Assembly: GCA_047921075.1 (NCBI GenBank)
Contig: JBLRWS010000068.1
Span: 1-11,617, forward strand
Direction: 5' to 3'
DNA length: 11,617 nt
Source: JBLRWS01 sp047921075
GTDB lineage: Bacteria; Bacteroidota; Rhodothermia; Balneolales; Balneolaceae
The position numbers and the translations under genes are program-made. The notes below the pieces were generated by a model. That model saw nothing but the letters and a program-made list of their open reading frames with translations. It did not search any database and was not told the origin of the DNA. Within the stretch, counting starts at the first letter, position 1, and the number at the start of each line of letters is the position of its first letter. This document shows, piece after piece, positions 1 through 7,800 of the stretch.

Positions 1-221
1 GTACAGTTAAAAGGGTTATCTGGTTCCCAGGCCCGATAATTCAACTGAGTTGGGCCATTGTAATCATCGCTATTTTCCAAACATTCGGTAGAATTGGGAT
101 CAGCCTGCGCCATCTGTCCGCACAGTGTTACCCCTTTGTGCTCTCCACCGGTTGTAATATTTAGACCCATGAAAATAGATACCATGAGTACTGTAAATAA
201 TGATAATATTGATTTTTTCAT
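1..221 (-). CDS. Partial gene: N-terminus of a small exported protein of unknown function
   Basis: I read this frame from the reverse strand. It starts with ATG at 221 and stays open for 73 codons to the window edge, where the gene is cut. The first residues are MKKSILSLF followed by a hydrophobic run to about residue 22, which looks like a Sec signal peptide or N-terminal anchor. The part after it is polar and acidic, with cysteines at residues 34, 47 and 73 and a tryptophan at 65. That would suit a small secreted protein with disulfide bonds, which is inference. I do not recognise a family. No Shine-Dalgarno sequence precedes the start, as elsewhere in this window. The gene diverges from rplM. 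The signal-peptide-like beginning makes a real gene likely even though its 3' part is missing. Confidence 0.6.
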   Translation of the reverse strand, partial: MKKSILSLFTVLMVSIFMGLNITTGGEHKGVTLCGQMAQADPNSTECLENSDDYNGPTQLNYRAWEPDNPFNC

Positions 222-284
222 ACTGGAGCCCCGTTTAACTGGCCTTCACTCCAATCGATCCACTTAATCGAATGGATGAGATCT

Positions 285-464
285 CAACGACAGGCTTGAA
301 ACCAGAACCTGTATAAAATGCCCGAACCGGTGTCTTGGCTTACCAACCCCTGCAAAACCTTTCGGGTAGAAGGAGAACTTTTCAACCCGACCGGCATTGC
401 AAAGGAAAAAATAATGCCTTATTTTAGGTGACTTATCGATTTTGTATAACAAAAAGAGAATCTC
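285..464 (+). promoter_or_regulatory. Structured 5' leader region upstream of rplM (candidate L13 autoregulatory leader)
   Basis: The spacer before rplM has several strong inverted repeats. Bases 362-367 (tcgggt) pair with 385-390 (acccga), and 368-372 continue with 378-382, giving an 11-bp hairpin with a 2-base bulge and loop gagaa. Bases 321-326 (cccgaa) can instead pair with 361-366 (ttcggg), and 327-331 (ccggt) with 390-394 (accgg), so the two folds exclude each other. A third stem, 393-398 (ggcatt) with 413-418 (aatgcc), is followed by ttatttt and looks like a weak terminator. Competing folds ahead of a ribosomal protein gene are typical of autogenous leaders, and L13 leaders have been described in some Bacteroidota. 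Whether this is one is inference; a promoter at 396-427 would leave most of it untranscribed. Confidence 0.35.
396..427 (+). promoter_or_regulatory. Candidate Bacteroidota-type promoter for rplM
   Basis: ATTG at 396-399, a 20-base spacer, then TATTTTAG at 420-427. This resembles the Bacteroidota consensus TTTG-N19..21-TAnnTTTG, with one mismatch in each box. Transcription would begin near 434 and leave a leader of about 30 bases. The -7 box overlaps the T-rich tail of the hairpin at 393-418, so promoter and attenuator readings compete for the same bases. Confidence 0.3.
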
Positions 465-908
465 GTGAATACGATTAGTAACAAAACGTACAACGCAACA
501 CCGACAACGGTTGAGAAGAAATGGGTATTGGTAGATGCTGAAGACCAGCCGCTTGGCCGGCTTAGCTCTCATGTTGCTTCCATTCTGCGCGGAAAAACCA
601 AGCCGGAATTCACCCCTCACCAGGATATCGGTGACAATGTGGTGGTGATTAATGCAGAGAAAGTAGCTCTTTCCGGCAAAAAAATGAATCAGAAGCTCTA
701 TTTCCGCCACACCGGATATATCGGTAGCGAAGATTTTACATCCGCCGCCGATATGCTCGAAAAAGACCCGACCTCGCTGGTGCGTCTTGCTGTTAAAGGC
801 ATGCTGCCTAAAAACAAACTTGGGCGAAAATTAATGAAGAACATCCGCATTTTTGCCGGCCCTGTTCACACACTCACCGCACAGAAACCGGAAAAAATCG
901 ACTTATAA
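465..908 (+). CDS. rplM: Large ribosomal subunit protein L13 (uL13)
   Basis: L13 is an early-assembling protein of the 50S subunit that binds 23S rRNA. The product has 147 residues (E. coli L13 has 142). The N-terminal part has the family pattern WVLVDAEDQPLGRLSSHVA, followed by the DNVVVINAEKVALSGKK stretch. The L13 signature VKGMLPKNKLGRKL begins at residue 110 and leads into the basic NIRIFAGPVH segment. The start is GTG at 465. It is preferred because the residues up to the conserved VDA match the usual L13 N-terminus in length. The only purine-rich run upstream (agaga) is not a proper Shine-Dalgarno site. It lies 6 bases before rpsI, a pairing kept across bacteria, so the two are surely co-transcribed. 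A structured leader lies upstream. Confidence 0.97.
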   Translation: MNTISNKTYNATPTTVEKKWVLVDAEDQPLGRLSSHVASILRGKTKPEFTPHQDIGDNVVVINAEKVALSGKKMNQKLYFRHTGYIGSEDFTSAADMLEKDPTSLVRLAVKGMLPKNKLGRKLMKNIRIFAGPVHTLTAQKPEKIDL

Positions 909-914
909 ATTTCC

Positions 915-1301
915 ATGGCGAAAGAAAATTACATTGGCCGGCGTAAGACTTCAACCGCACGTCTTTATATCAAAAGCGGCAAGGGAAGCTTTATCGTAAA
1001 CGATCAGCCTATTGAAGAGTATCTGAGCACACAGGCCCGCATCAACGTGGCCAAATTACCACTCAGCGTTACAGAGCTCGATGGCTCGTACGATATTAAA
1101 GTTACCGTTCGCGGCGGTGGCGTTACCGGCCAGGCCGGCGCCATCTCTCTGGCTCTTGCCCGTGCACTCGACGATTTAAATGACGATGTGCACGACAAGC
1201 TGAAGGCATCCGGGCTTCTTACCCGCGACGACCGTATGGTAGAGCGCAAGAAGTATGGACAGCCCAAAGCGCGCAAGAAATTTCAGTTTAGCAAGCGATA
1301 A
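915..1301 (+). CDS. rpsI: Small ribosomal subunit protein S9 (uS9)
   Basis: S9 sits in the head of the 30S subunit, and its C-terminal tail reaches the anticodon loop of P-site tRNA. The product has 128 residues (E. coli 130). Visible family features are the N-terminal YIGRRKTSTARLY, the glycine-rich signature GGGVTGQAGAISLALARAL starting at residue 67, and DDRMVERKKYGQPKARKKFQ leading to the terminal SKR. The last two residues, Lys-Arg, are the conserved tRNA-contacting tail. ATG at 915 follows the rplM stop by 6 bases. No Shine-Dalgarno sequence is present, so translational coupling with rplM is plausible. The final codons form the left arm of a possible hairpin (1291-1313). Confidence 0.97.
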   Translation: MAKENYIGRRKTSTARLYIKSGKGSFIVNDQPIEEYLSTQARINVAKLPLSVTELDGSYDIKVTVRGGGVTGQAGAISLALARALDDLNDDVHDKLKASGLLTRDDRMVERKKYGQPKARKKFQFSKR

Positions 1302-1478
1302 TCCATTGCTTGCCGGCTTTTGCTGCTGAATCGTTCGGCAGACAAGAGCCACATCAATCCAACAAAAGACTCAATCACACATACACAGCGACTCGTTGCC
1401 GGGTGCTCCGACATGTTTCGGGGTTGGCAAGCAGAGAATGACCTGTGTAGAGGCTTAACTCAAAACACATACTTACCT
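1302..1478 (+). promoter_or_regulatory. Structured spacer/leader between rpsI and rpsB (candidate S2 leader)
   Basis: This 177-base spacer has no gene but clear pairing potential. Hairpin A: 1323-1329 with 1335-1341 (7 bp, one G-U, 5-base loop). Hairpin B: 1396-1400 (ttgcc) with 1426-1430 (ggcaa), enclosing gctccga/tcggggt at 1405-1411/1418-1424 with loop catgtt. A long-range option pairs 1308-1314 (gcttgcc) with 1426-1432 (ggcaagc), 7 bp, excluding the outer stem of B. The same 1308-1313 can also close a small hairpin with 1291-1296 over the rpsI stop, followed by TTTT at 1318-1321 (weak terminator at best). S2 is known to regulate the rpsB-tsf mRNA in proteobacteria. A comparable role here is inference. 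I found no clear promoter in the spacer. Confidence 0.4.
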
Positions 1479-2420
1479 ATGCCTAAAGCATCTTCCGTAG
1501 AAGAACTATTAAAGTCCGGTGCGCATTTCGGCCACCTCTCCCGCCGTTGGAATCCCAAGATGAAGGAATTCATCTTTATGCAGCGAAACGGAATTCACAT
1601 CATCGACCTGAAAAAATCGCAGCAGTACTTGCAGGAAGCGCTCGATGAGGTCACCAAGCTGGCCCGGTCCGGCAAAACCATCCTCTTTGTAGGCACCAAG
1701 AAGCAGGCTCAGGATATTGTCCGTACCGAAGCGATTCGCTGCGGCATGCCGTTTGTAACCCACCGCTGGCTCGGTGGCATGCTCACCAACTTCAGCACCG
1801 TTCGCAAAAGCATCTCCCGAATGGAAGAGATTGAGCAGATGCGGAACGACGGCACCTACGATGAGCTGACCAAAAAAGAAGGTTTGATGCTCGATCGCGA
1901 ACAGGAGAAACTGGAGCAGACCCTCGGCGGTATTGCCAACATGACCCGCCTGCCGGGCGCTATTTTTGTGGTAGATACCATTAAAGAGGATATTGCCATG
2001 AACGAAGCGATTAAACTCAACATCCCGATCGCGGCGATGGTAGATACCAACAGCGATCCCGATACTCCCGATTACATCATCCCTGCCAACGACGATTCTG
2101 CCCGTACCATCCAGCTCGTTACCGGCTTGGTAGCCGATGCCATTATTGAAGGCAATGCCGAGCGCGAAGCGATGAAAGAAGAGCAGTTGATGGCCGAAGC
2201 TGCTGAGGAAGCGACCATCGATAGCGACGACTCTGATAATAACGAGGGTGCAACGAAAACTGACGCCCCATCCCGCAAGCTGCGAAAACGACGCCGGCGA
2301 CGTGATGATTCCGACAGCCTGGAGCCGCAGGACGAAGCTGACAGCACCGAGGATACCGTAGACGCTGAAGCGGATGGTGATGATAGTAGCGATGCAGACA
2401 GCGACAAAAAGAACGACTAA
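1479..2420 (+). CDS. rpsB: Small ribosomal subunit protein S2 (uS2) with a long charged C-terminal extension
   Basis: S2 binds the 30S body-head junction late in assembly and helps recruit S1. From ATG 1479 the product has 313 residues (E. coli 241). The frame is open further upstream, to about 1320. ATG 1479 is chosen because its product begins MPKASSVEELLKSGAHFGH, the normal S2 N-terminus. Family motifs are LFVGTKKQAQDIV, HRWLGGMLTNFSTV and AAMVDTNSDPDTPDYIIPAN, and the core ends near residue 226. The remaining 87 residues are low-complexity: an acidic stretch, a basic cluster RKLRKRRRRR at 266-275, then a 38-residue end with 18 Asp/Glu. tsf follows after 35 bases, the classic rpsB-tsf unit. 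A tail past the core is not unheard of in Bacteroidota, but its job is unknown to me. Confidence 0.96.
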   Translation: MPKASSVEELLKSGAHFGHLSRRWNPKMKEFIFMQRNGIHIIDLKKSQQYLQEALDEVTKLARSGKTILFVGTKKQAQDIVRTEAIRCGMPFVTHRWLGGMLTNFSTVRKSISRMEEIEQMRNDGTYDELTKKEGLMLDREQEKLEQTLGGIANMTRLPGAIFVVDTIKEDIAMNEAIKLNIPIAAMVDTNSDPDTPDYIIPANDDSARTIQLVTGLVADAIIEGNAEREAMKEEQLMAEAAEEATIDSDDSDNNEGATKTDAPSRKLRKRRRRRDDSDSLEPQDEADSTEDTVDAEADGDDSSDADSDKKND

Positions 2421-2455
2421 TTTAAATTCGAACCGTTTAACGAGTAGAACGTATC

Positions 2456-3289
2456 ATGAGCATTAGTGCAACAGATGTAAAAAAACTGCGCGACAAGACT
2501 GGCGCAGGAATGATGGATTGCAAAAAAGCGCTGAAAGAAGCGGACGGCGATTTTGAGAAAGCGATTGAAATTTTGCGCAAAAAAGGACAGCAGGTATCTG
2601 AAAAGCGGGCCGACCGCGACGCCAACCAGGGGCTGGTTCTGTCGAAATTAAGCAGCGATAACACCCGGGGCGCCCTGCTCGAAATTAACTGCGAAACCGA
2701 CTTTGTAGCTCGAAATGACGACTTTCAGGCACAGGCCGGCCAGTTTCTGGATATCGCTTTTACTAAAGGGATTGGTTCTGTAGCCGATCTGCTTCAGGAA
2801 GAACTGAATGGCCTTACCATCGAGAAGCACCTGGACGAGATGGTGGGTAAAATCGGCGAGAAAATTGAAATCAACCGTGTGGTCTTTGTAGAGACCGACG
2901 GTGCACTGATCGACTACATCCATCCCGGCAATCAGCTGGGCGTACTCGTAGAGTTCGAAGGCGATGTAAACGACGACAATATCGGCAAAGATGTAGCGAT
3001 GCAGATTGCCGCGATGAACCCTCTTGCTGTAACCCGCGATGATGTGGACGCCTCTGTGATAGACAAGGAGCTCGAAATTGCCAAGGAGCAGCTTATCAAC
3101 GAAGGCAAGCCGGAAGAGATCGCCGAAAAAGCCGCCAAGGGCAAACTTCGCCGGTTCTATGAAGAACGGGTGCTGCTCGAGCAGAAATTCGTAAAAGACA
3201 ACGGTATTTCCGTTCAGGACTACCTGAAACAGAACAACGTGCCGCTGGTCAAGTCGTTCTATCGGCTTCAGCTCGGCGAATCGAATTAA
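2456..3289 (+). CDS. tsf: Translation elongation factor Ts
   Basis: EF-Ts is the cytosolic nucleotide exchange factor that releases GDP from EF-Tu. The product has 277 residues (E. coli 283). The N-terminal UBA-like domain carries TDVKKLRDKTGAGMMDCKKA (residues 6-25). The core has the signature CETDFVARND, with TDFV at 81-84. The Asp-Phe pair there is the part known to enter EF-Tu near the Mg site. The C-terminal part (RRFYEERVLLEQKFVKD) matches the end of the dimerisation domain. ATG at 2456 gives the standard N-terminus, and no Shine-Dalgarno sequence is visible (cgagtagaacgtatc). It follows rpsB by 35 bases and is the last gene before a strong terminator. Confidence 0.97.
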   Translation: MSISATDVKKLRDKTGAGMMDCKKALKEADGDFEKAIEILRKKGQQVSEKRADRDANQGLVLSKLSSDNTRGALLEINCETDFVARNDDFQAQAGQFLDIAFTKGIGSVADLLQEELNGLTIEKHLDEMVGKIGEKIEINRVVFVETDGALIDYIHPGNQLGVLVEFEGDVNDDNIGKDVAMQIAAMNPLAVTRDDVDASVIDKELEIAKEQLINEGKPEEIAEKAAKGKLRRFYEERVLLEQKFVKDNGISVQDYLKQNNVPLVKSFYRLQLGESN

Positions 3290-3305
3290 ACGATCGTTAG
3301 TTTAC

Positions 3306-3337
3306 AAGGCTGCCTCCTTTGAGGTGGCCTTTTTTTT
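3306..3337 (+). terminator. Strong intrinsic terminator after tsf
   Basis: An 11-bp stem (3306-3316 with 3321-3331, two G-U pairs) has loop cttt and runs into eight T residues at 3330-3337. It starts 16 bases after the tsf stop and ends 27 bases before the pyrH start. It should end most transcripts of the ribosomal-protein/tsf unit. I found no terminator this clear elsewhere in the window. Confidence 0.9.
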
Positions 3338-3364
3338 ACCCATCAATCCCAAAAGCGAACAACT

Positions 3365-4096
3365 GTGGCAACAACCTACCAGCGAATATTACTGAAACTG
3401 AGTGGCGAGGCACTGCTCGGTGAACAGGGACACGGCATTGACGGAGACATCCTCACACTCTATGCCAATGAAATCAAAAGCGTGCACGAACAGGGAAAAG
3501 AGATTGCCATTGTTATTGGTGGTGGTAATATTTTCCGTGGTGTAAAAGGCGCTACCGAAGGAATGGACCGGGTACAGGGCGATTATATGGGCATGCTGGC
3601 CACCATGATCAACAGCATGGCACTGCAGGATGCACTGGAACGCAAGGGCATTCAAACCCGCCTGATGAGCGCCATCCGAATGGAAGAAATTGCCGAACCG
3701 TATATCCGGCGGCGTGCTATCCGCCACCTCGAAAAGGGCCGTGTAGTCATCTTCGGTGCCGGCACCGGAAATCCCTATTTTACCACAGACACTGCGGCCT
3801 CCCTTCGGGCTATTGAGATTGAGTGCGATGTTATTCTGAAGGGCACCCGGGTAGATGGTATTTATGATTCCGATCCCGAAAAAAATCCCGACGCCCAAAA
3901 GTACGACATCATCTCCGGCGATGAAGTGCTGAAAAAACGGCTGAATGTAATGGACCTTACCGCCTTTACATTGTGCCGCGAGAATAAGACGCCCTTCATC
4001 GTTTTTAACATGAACACGCCCGGTAACTTTAAAAAAGTGGTCTGCTCAGACGAACAAGTGGGCACGACTGTTGTTTGGGATGACCTCCAGAATTAG
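3365..4096 (+). CDS. pyrH: Uridylate kinase (UMP kinase)
   Basis: This is the bacterial hexameric UMP kinase of the amino-acid-kinase fold, which makes UDP from UMP with ATP in pyrimidine nucleotide synthesis. The product has 243 residues (E. coli 241). Visible motifs are LLKLSGEAL (residues 9-17), the glycine-rich IGGGNIFRG ending at 59, MLATMINSMALQDALE, GAGTGNPYFTTDTAA (131-144 region, UMP contact), and KGTRVDGIYDSDP (159-171, nucleotide site). The start is GTG at 3365, giving MATTYQRILLKLSG. It is the best match to the family start, and no SD is present. The gene lies just behind a strong terminator, so it needs its own promoter or read-through. I see no clear promoter in the 27 bases between. 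frr follows after 44 bases, the usual pyrH-frr pairing. Confidence 0.97.
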   Translation: MATTYQRILLKLSGEALLGEQGHGIDGDILTLYANEIKSVHEQGKEIAIVIGGGNIFRGVKGATEGMDRVQGDYMGMLATMINSMALQDALERKGIQTRLMSAIRMEEIAEPYIRRRAIRHLEKGRVVIFGAGTGNPYFTTDTAASLRAIEIECDVILKGTRVDGIYDSDPEKNPDAQKYDIISGDEVLKKRLNVMDLTAFTLCRENKTPFIVFNMNTPGNFKKVVCSDEQVGTTVVWDDLQN

Positions 4097-4140
4097 TAAA
4101 TTCTTTCTTCTTTAATCACCCATAACCGAGTGAACTGACG

Positions 4141-4710
4141 ATGATACCCGAGGAACTGCAACTGATTATTGACACGTCAAAAGAAGGCATGGTTGAAGCT
4201 GTGTCGTTCTGTAAAAAAGAGTTTGGCCACATCCGCGCCGGTAAAGCGAGCCCCTCCATTTTAGACGGGGTCAAGGTAAATTATTACGGTTCGCAAACCC
4301 CCCTCAATCAACTTGCCACAATCGGAGCGCCCGAGGCCCGGCTGCTCACCGTCATTCCATACGACAAATCGTCGATGGAGCATATCGAGAAAGCAATTAT
4401 GGCATCGGGGCTTGGGCTAAACCCCAATAACGACGGCAGCATCATCCGTATCCCGCTGCCGCTCCTCTCGGAAGAGCGCCGCAAGGAACTGGTAAAAGTG
4501 GCCCGCGATGTGGCCGAAAAGGCGCGCATCAGCATCCGCAACACTCGCCGCGACGCAAACGACGAGATCAAAAAAACGGTGCAGGACGAATCTCTTCCCG
4601 AAGATTCCCGCTTTGAAGCTGAAGAAGAAATACAGTCGCTTACCGACGCCAATATTGCCAAGGTCGATGAACTGCTCGAGGTTAAAGAGAGCGAAATTAT
4701 GACCGTCTAA
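4141..4710 (+). CDS. frr: Ribosome recycling factor
   Basis: RRF works with EF-G to split post-termination ribosomes. The product has 189 residues (E. coli 185). Family features are IRAGKASPSILDGVKVNYYG (R32 onward), LNQLATIGAPEARLLTVIPYD, IMASGLGLNPNNDGSIIRIP, LSEERRKELVKVARDVAEKA, and the domain I segment with R133, R136 and R137 that matches the arginine-rich 23S contact region. All are intact. ATG at 4141 gives the expected short helix before the core; only a gag about 10 bases upstream resembles an SD. The gene follows pyrH by 44 bases and is followed by a 96-base spacer before smc. That spacer has a small hairpin (4711-4715/4721-4725) without a T-run, so no clear terminator. Confidence 0.97.
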   Translation: MIPEELQLIIDTSKEGMVEAVSFCKKEFGHIRAGKASPSILDGVKVNYYGSQTPLNQLATIGAPEARLLTVIPYDKSSMEHIEKAIMASGLGLNPNNDGSIIRIPLPLLSEERRKELVKVARDVAEKARISIRNTRRDANDEIKKTVQDESLPEDSRFEAEEEIQSLTDANIAKVDELLEVKESEIMTV

Positions 4711-4806
4711 AGCAGCCACTCTGCTGATAGACATTGTAACCGGGCTATTTTTTGACGGGAAAACTTCTTCTCTGAAATATCCCCGCCGTCTGTTATTTTA
4801 TGGGTT

Positions 4807-7800
4807 ATGTATATTTCTGAACTGGAACTTCACGGCTTTAAAAGTTTTGCGCATAAAACACACGTAAAGTTCGACAGCGGCATTACGGCGATTGTAGGTC
4901 CAAACGGCTGCGGTAAATCGAACATTGTGGATGCGCTTCGTTGGGTACTGGGTGAGCAGCGCCCCTCACTGCTTCGTTCGAGCGCCATGAGCAACGTTAT
5001 TTTTAACGGTACGGCCAAGAAAAAAGCGCTGGGCCTTGCCGATGTCTCCCTCACCTTTGTAAACAACAAAGGGATACTGCCTACCGAATACAGCGAACTT
5101 ACCATTACCCGCCGCCTCTACCGCTCGGGCGACAGCGAATACCTGATCAACAATACCCCTTGCCGGCTCAAGGATATCATGGAGCTCTTTATGGATACGG
5201 GGATGAGTTCCGACGCCTATTCGGTCATTGAGCTGAAGATGGTGGAAGAAATTTTGAACGACCGCAACAACGACCGGCGGCGTCTGTTTGAAGAGGCGGC
5301 CGGCGTAACACGTTACAAAGAGAAACGCCGCCATACCCTGCGCAAGCTCGACGAAACACAGAAAGATCTGCAGCGGCTGGAAGATATTCTGGTAGAGGTT
5401 CGTAAAAATGTGGCCTCGCTCGAGCGGCAGGCCGAGAAGGCGGCAAAGGCCAAAGCGTACCGTATTGAACTGGAGCAGCTCGATAAGGCGTACAACCTGC
5501 ACGAATACAACGTGATCCGGAGCGAGTTGGAGCCGCTGAAAGAGCGCATTACCCATGCAGAAAAGGAGAAACAGGAAACCGCTAAAAAACTGGATCAACT
5601 GGAACGGGCCGAAGAACAATCGCGCACCGAGTTGATCGAAAAAGAGCGCGAGCAGGCTGAGGCGCAACGCCGGGTAAGTCAGCTCCATGCATCCATCCGC
5701 GACATGGAAACCAACCTGCGTATTCTGGAAGAGAAAATCCGGAATGAAGAGTCGGCCATCGACCAGCAGGGAAAAGAAATTGAACAGAGCAAAGCCGACC
5801 TGGCCGATCTTCGGGAACTGCGAACCGACAGCCGGACAAAGCTGGAGGCTTTTTCTGATGATCTTACTGCATCCGAAAAAAGTTTAAAAGCGTCTAAAGA
5901 GACCTTTACCGATCTGCAGCAAGGCTACTCCAAAGTGCGCCATGAGCTTTTTGAGCTTGAAATCTCCGTCAGCGATACCCAGAAAAAGCTGAACCAACTG
6001 CAGTCATCGCGTATTAAGTGGGAATCGAAGCTGGAAAACAGCGAAGACGACAGGCTGCGCATTGACCGCGATATTGAAGATTTACAGGAAGAGATTGCCA
6101 ACGCCCGGGGTGAGCTTGCCATTGCCACCAAAAAGGTGGAGAAAGAGGCCGCCGCGCTGGAGAAGAAAGAGCACGAACTGGAAACGGTGACCGCCCAAAA
6201 AGAGACACTGGAAGAGAAACGCGAGCTGTTGCGTGAAGAGGTTCGATCCCTGAAAAGCCGTCTCGATGCTCTTACCTCCGAAAAAGAATTACTTGAAAAC
6301 CTGGCGCGATCAACCGACGCGCTGCCGGCCGCCGCCGCTTTTTTGATGGAGAAGCACGGCGGAGATTTTTCTCTGCTTCAACCGGTGGGGTCGGCGCTGC
6401 AAACCGATCAGAAGCATGCACCCGCGCTGGAAGCCGCACTGGGTGATGCCATCAACTTTCTGATTGTGAAATCGATGGATGATGCCGTACGTGCCGGAGA
6501 GCTGCTGAAGGCGTCCGGCAAGGGGCAGGCAACGTTTATTCCGCTTGATGAACTCACAGGATCGTATCCCGTGGCAGAGCACTCCATTGTAAACCACATC
6601 AAAACAAAAAAAGAGCTGGCGCCGGTTGCCAACCTGCTTCTCGGCAACACCGTTTTGGCCGACGATCTTAACACGGCCCGAACCATGGTGAAAGGAACCG
6701 GCCGTACCGCAGTTACCCTTGATGGAGAGCTCTACGCTCCTCAGCGATTCCTCAAAAGCGGCAGCCGTAAAAAACGGGCAGGTGTCCGTCTCGGCTTGCA
6801 GGATAAAATCGAAGCGATTGAAAAAGCTCTGAAGGAGACCCGGCAGATGTTGAACAAACAGACCGCCGATCTGGATAAAACGGAGGCGAAGATCCGGGAG
6901 CTCAGCCCCGAGTCGATTCGTGCCGTTATGAAGGAGGTTCAATCGTCCATTCGCGAACTGGAGCAGCAGGTAAGCCGCCATCAGTCAAGCATCTCGGTGT
7001 ACGAAAAAAATATCGGCGAACTGAACAACCGGAAGCAGTCGATCTCCTCCACCGAAAATCAGGCACGGGAAGAGCTCGAGGCGATGCATCCGCAGCAGAA
7101 AGAGCTTCAAATAAAAATGGAGACCCTCGGCAGCGAGCAGGCGCAAAAGAAAAAAGAGCTGCAGAAACTGGAAGAAGAGCGGGCCATTGCCCAAAATCGG
7201 TACAATGATGCGCAGCTGAAACATCAGGATGTACGAAACAAGGCCGCCAATATTGAGAAAGAACTGGAGCGGGCCGAGTCGGGCATCCAATCGATTGAAT
7301 CGCGCCTCGCCTCTCGTGAGACGATGAAGAAAGAGAGCGCCGGCCGGATTGAGGAGTTTAAAGAAGCCATTGCCCAAACCAAGCAGCAGCTGATTCATAC
7401 ACGCGAGCAGAAGGCCGAGGCAGACAAGGCGCTGGCCCTTGCCGAGGAGCAGAGCGCCAAACAGCGCGGCACCATCAACGAGATTGACAAAGAGCTGAAA
7501 GAGGTACGCCGCCGCAAGGAAGTAAATCTTGAGCTGGTACACCATCTGCAAATGGCCAAAGAGAAGTTTGAGATGCAGTCGCAAAGCCATTCCGACCACA
7601 TCTGGGAAACCTATGGCATATTGATGGATCAGCTTACCGAAACGCTTCCCGATGACATCGAACCGGAAGAGGCACGCAAGCGGATTCAGTCACTCCGGCA
7701 GAAGTTGAACAGTATTGGTGAGGTGAACCCGCTCGCAATCGAAGAGTTTAAGGAAGAAAAAGAGCGGCTCGACTTTTACGAAGAGCAGATCGCCGACCTG

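Noticed and set aside
277..286. 10-bp palindrome tgagatctca between the left-edge gene and rplM as an operator
   Set aside because: A single short palindrome without a second copy or a neighbouring regulator is expected by chance.
1396..1455. Possible TPP riboswitch in the rpsB leader (gggtgct ... agagaatgacctg)
   Set aside because: The resemblance is limited to a few short words. The expected CUGAGA and downstream conserved blocks are missing, and no thiamine gene follows.
1320..1478. In-frame upstream extension of rpsB that would add 53 residues to S2
   Set aside because: The added residues resemble no S2 N-terminus, the sequence forms strong RNA hairpins, and ATG 1479 gives the exact family start.
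4711..4790. Terminator between frr and smc
   Set aside because: The 5-bp hairpin at 4711-4725 has no T-run, and the 4754-4758/4786-4790 pairing has a loop of 27 bases. Neither is convincing.
6310..6981. Long reverse-strand open frames inside smc and other core genes
   Set aside because: They are antisense to intact conserved genes, have no family resemblance, and arise from the codon bias of the sense strand.
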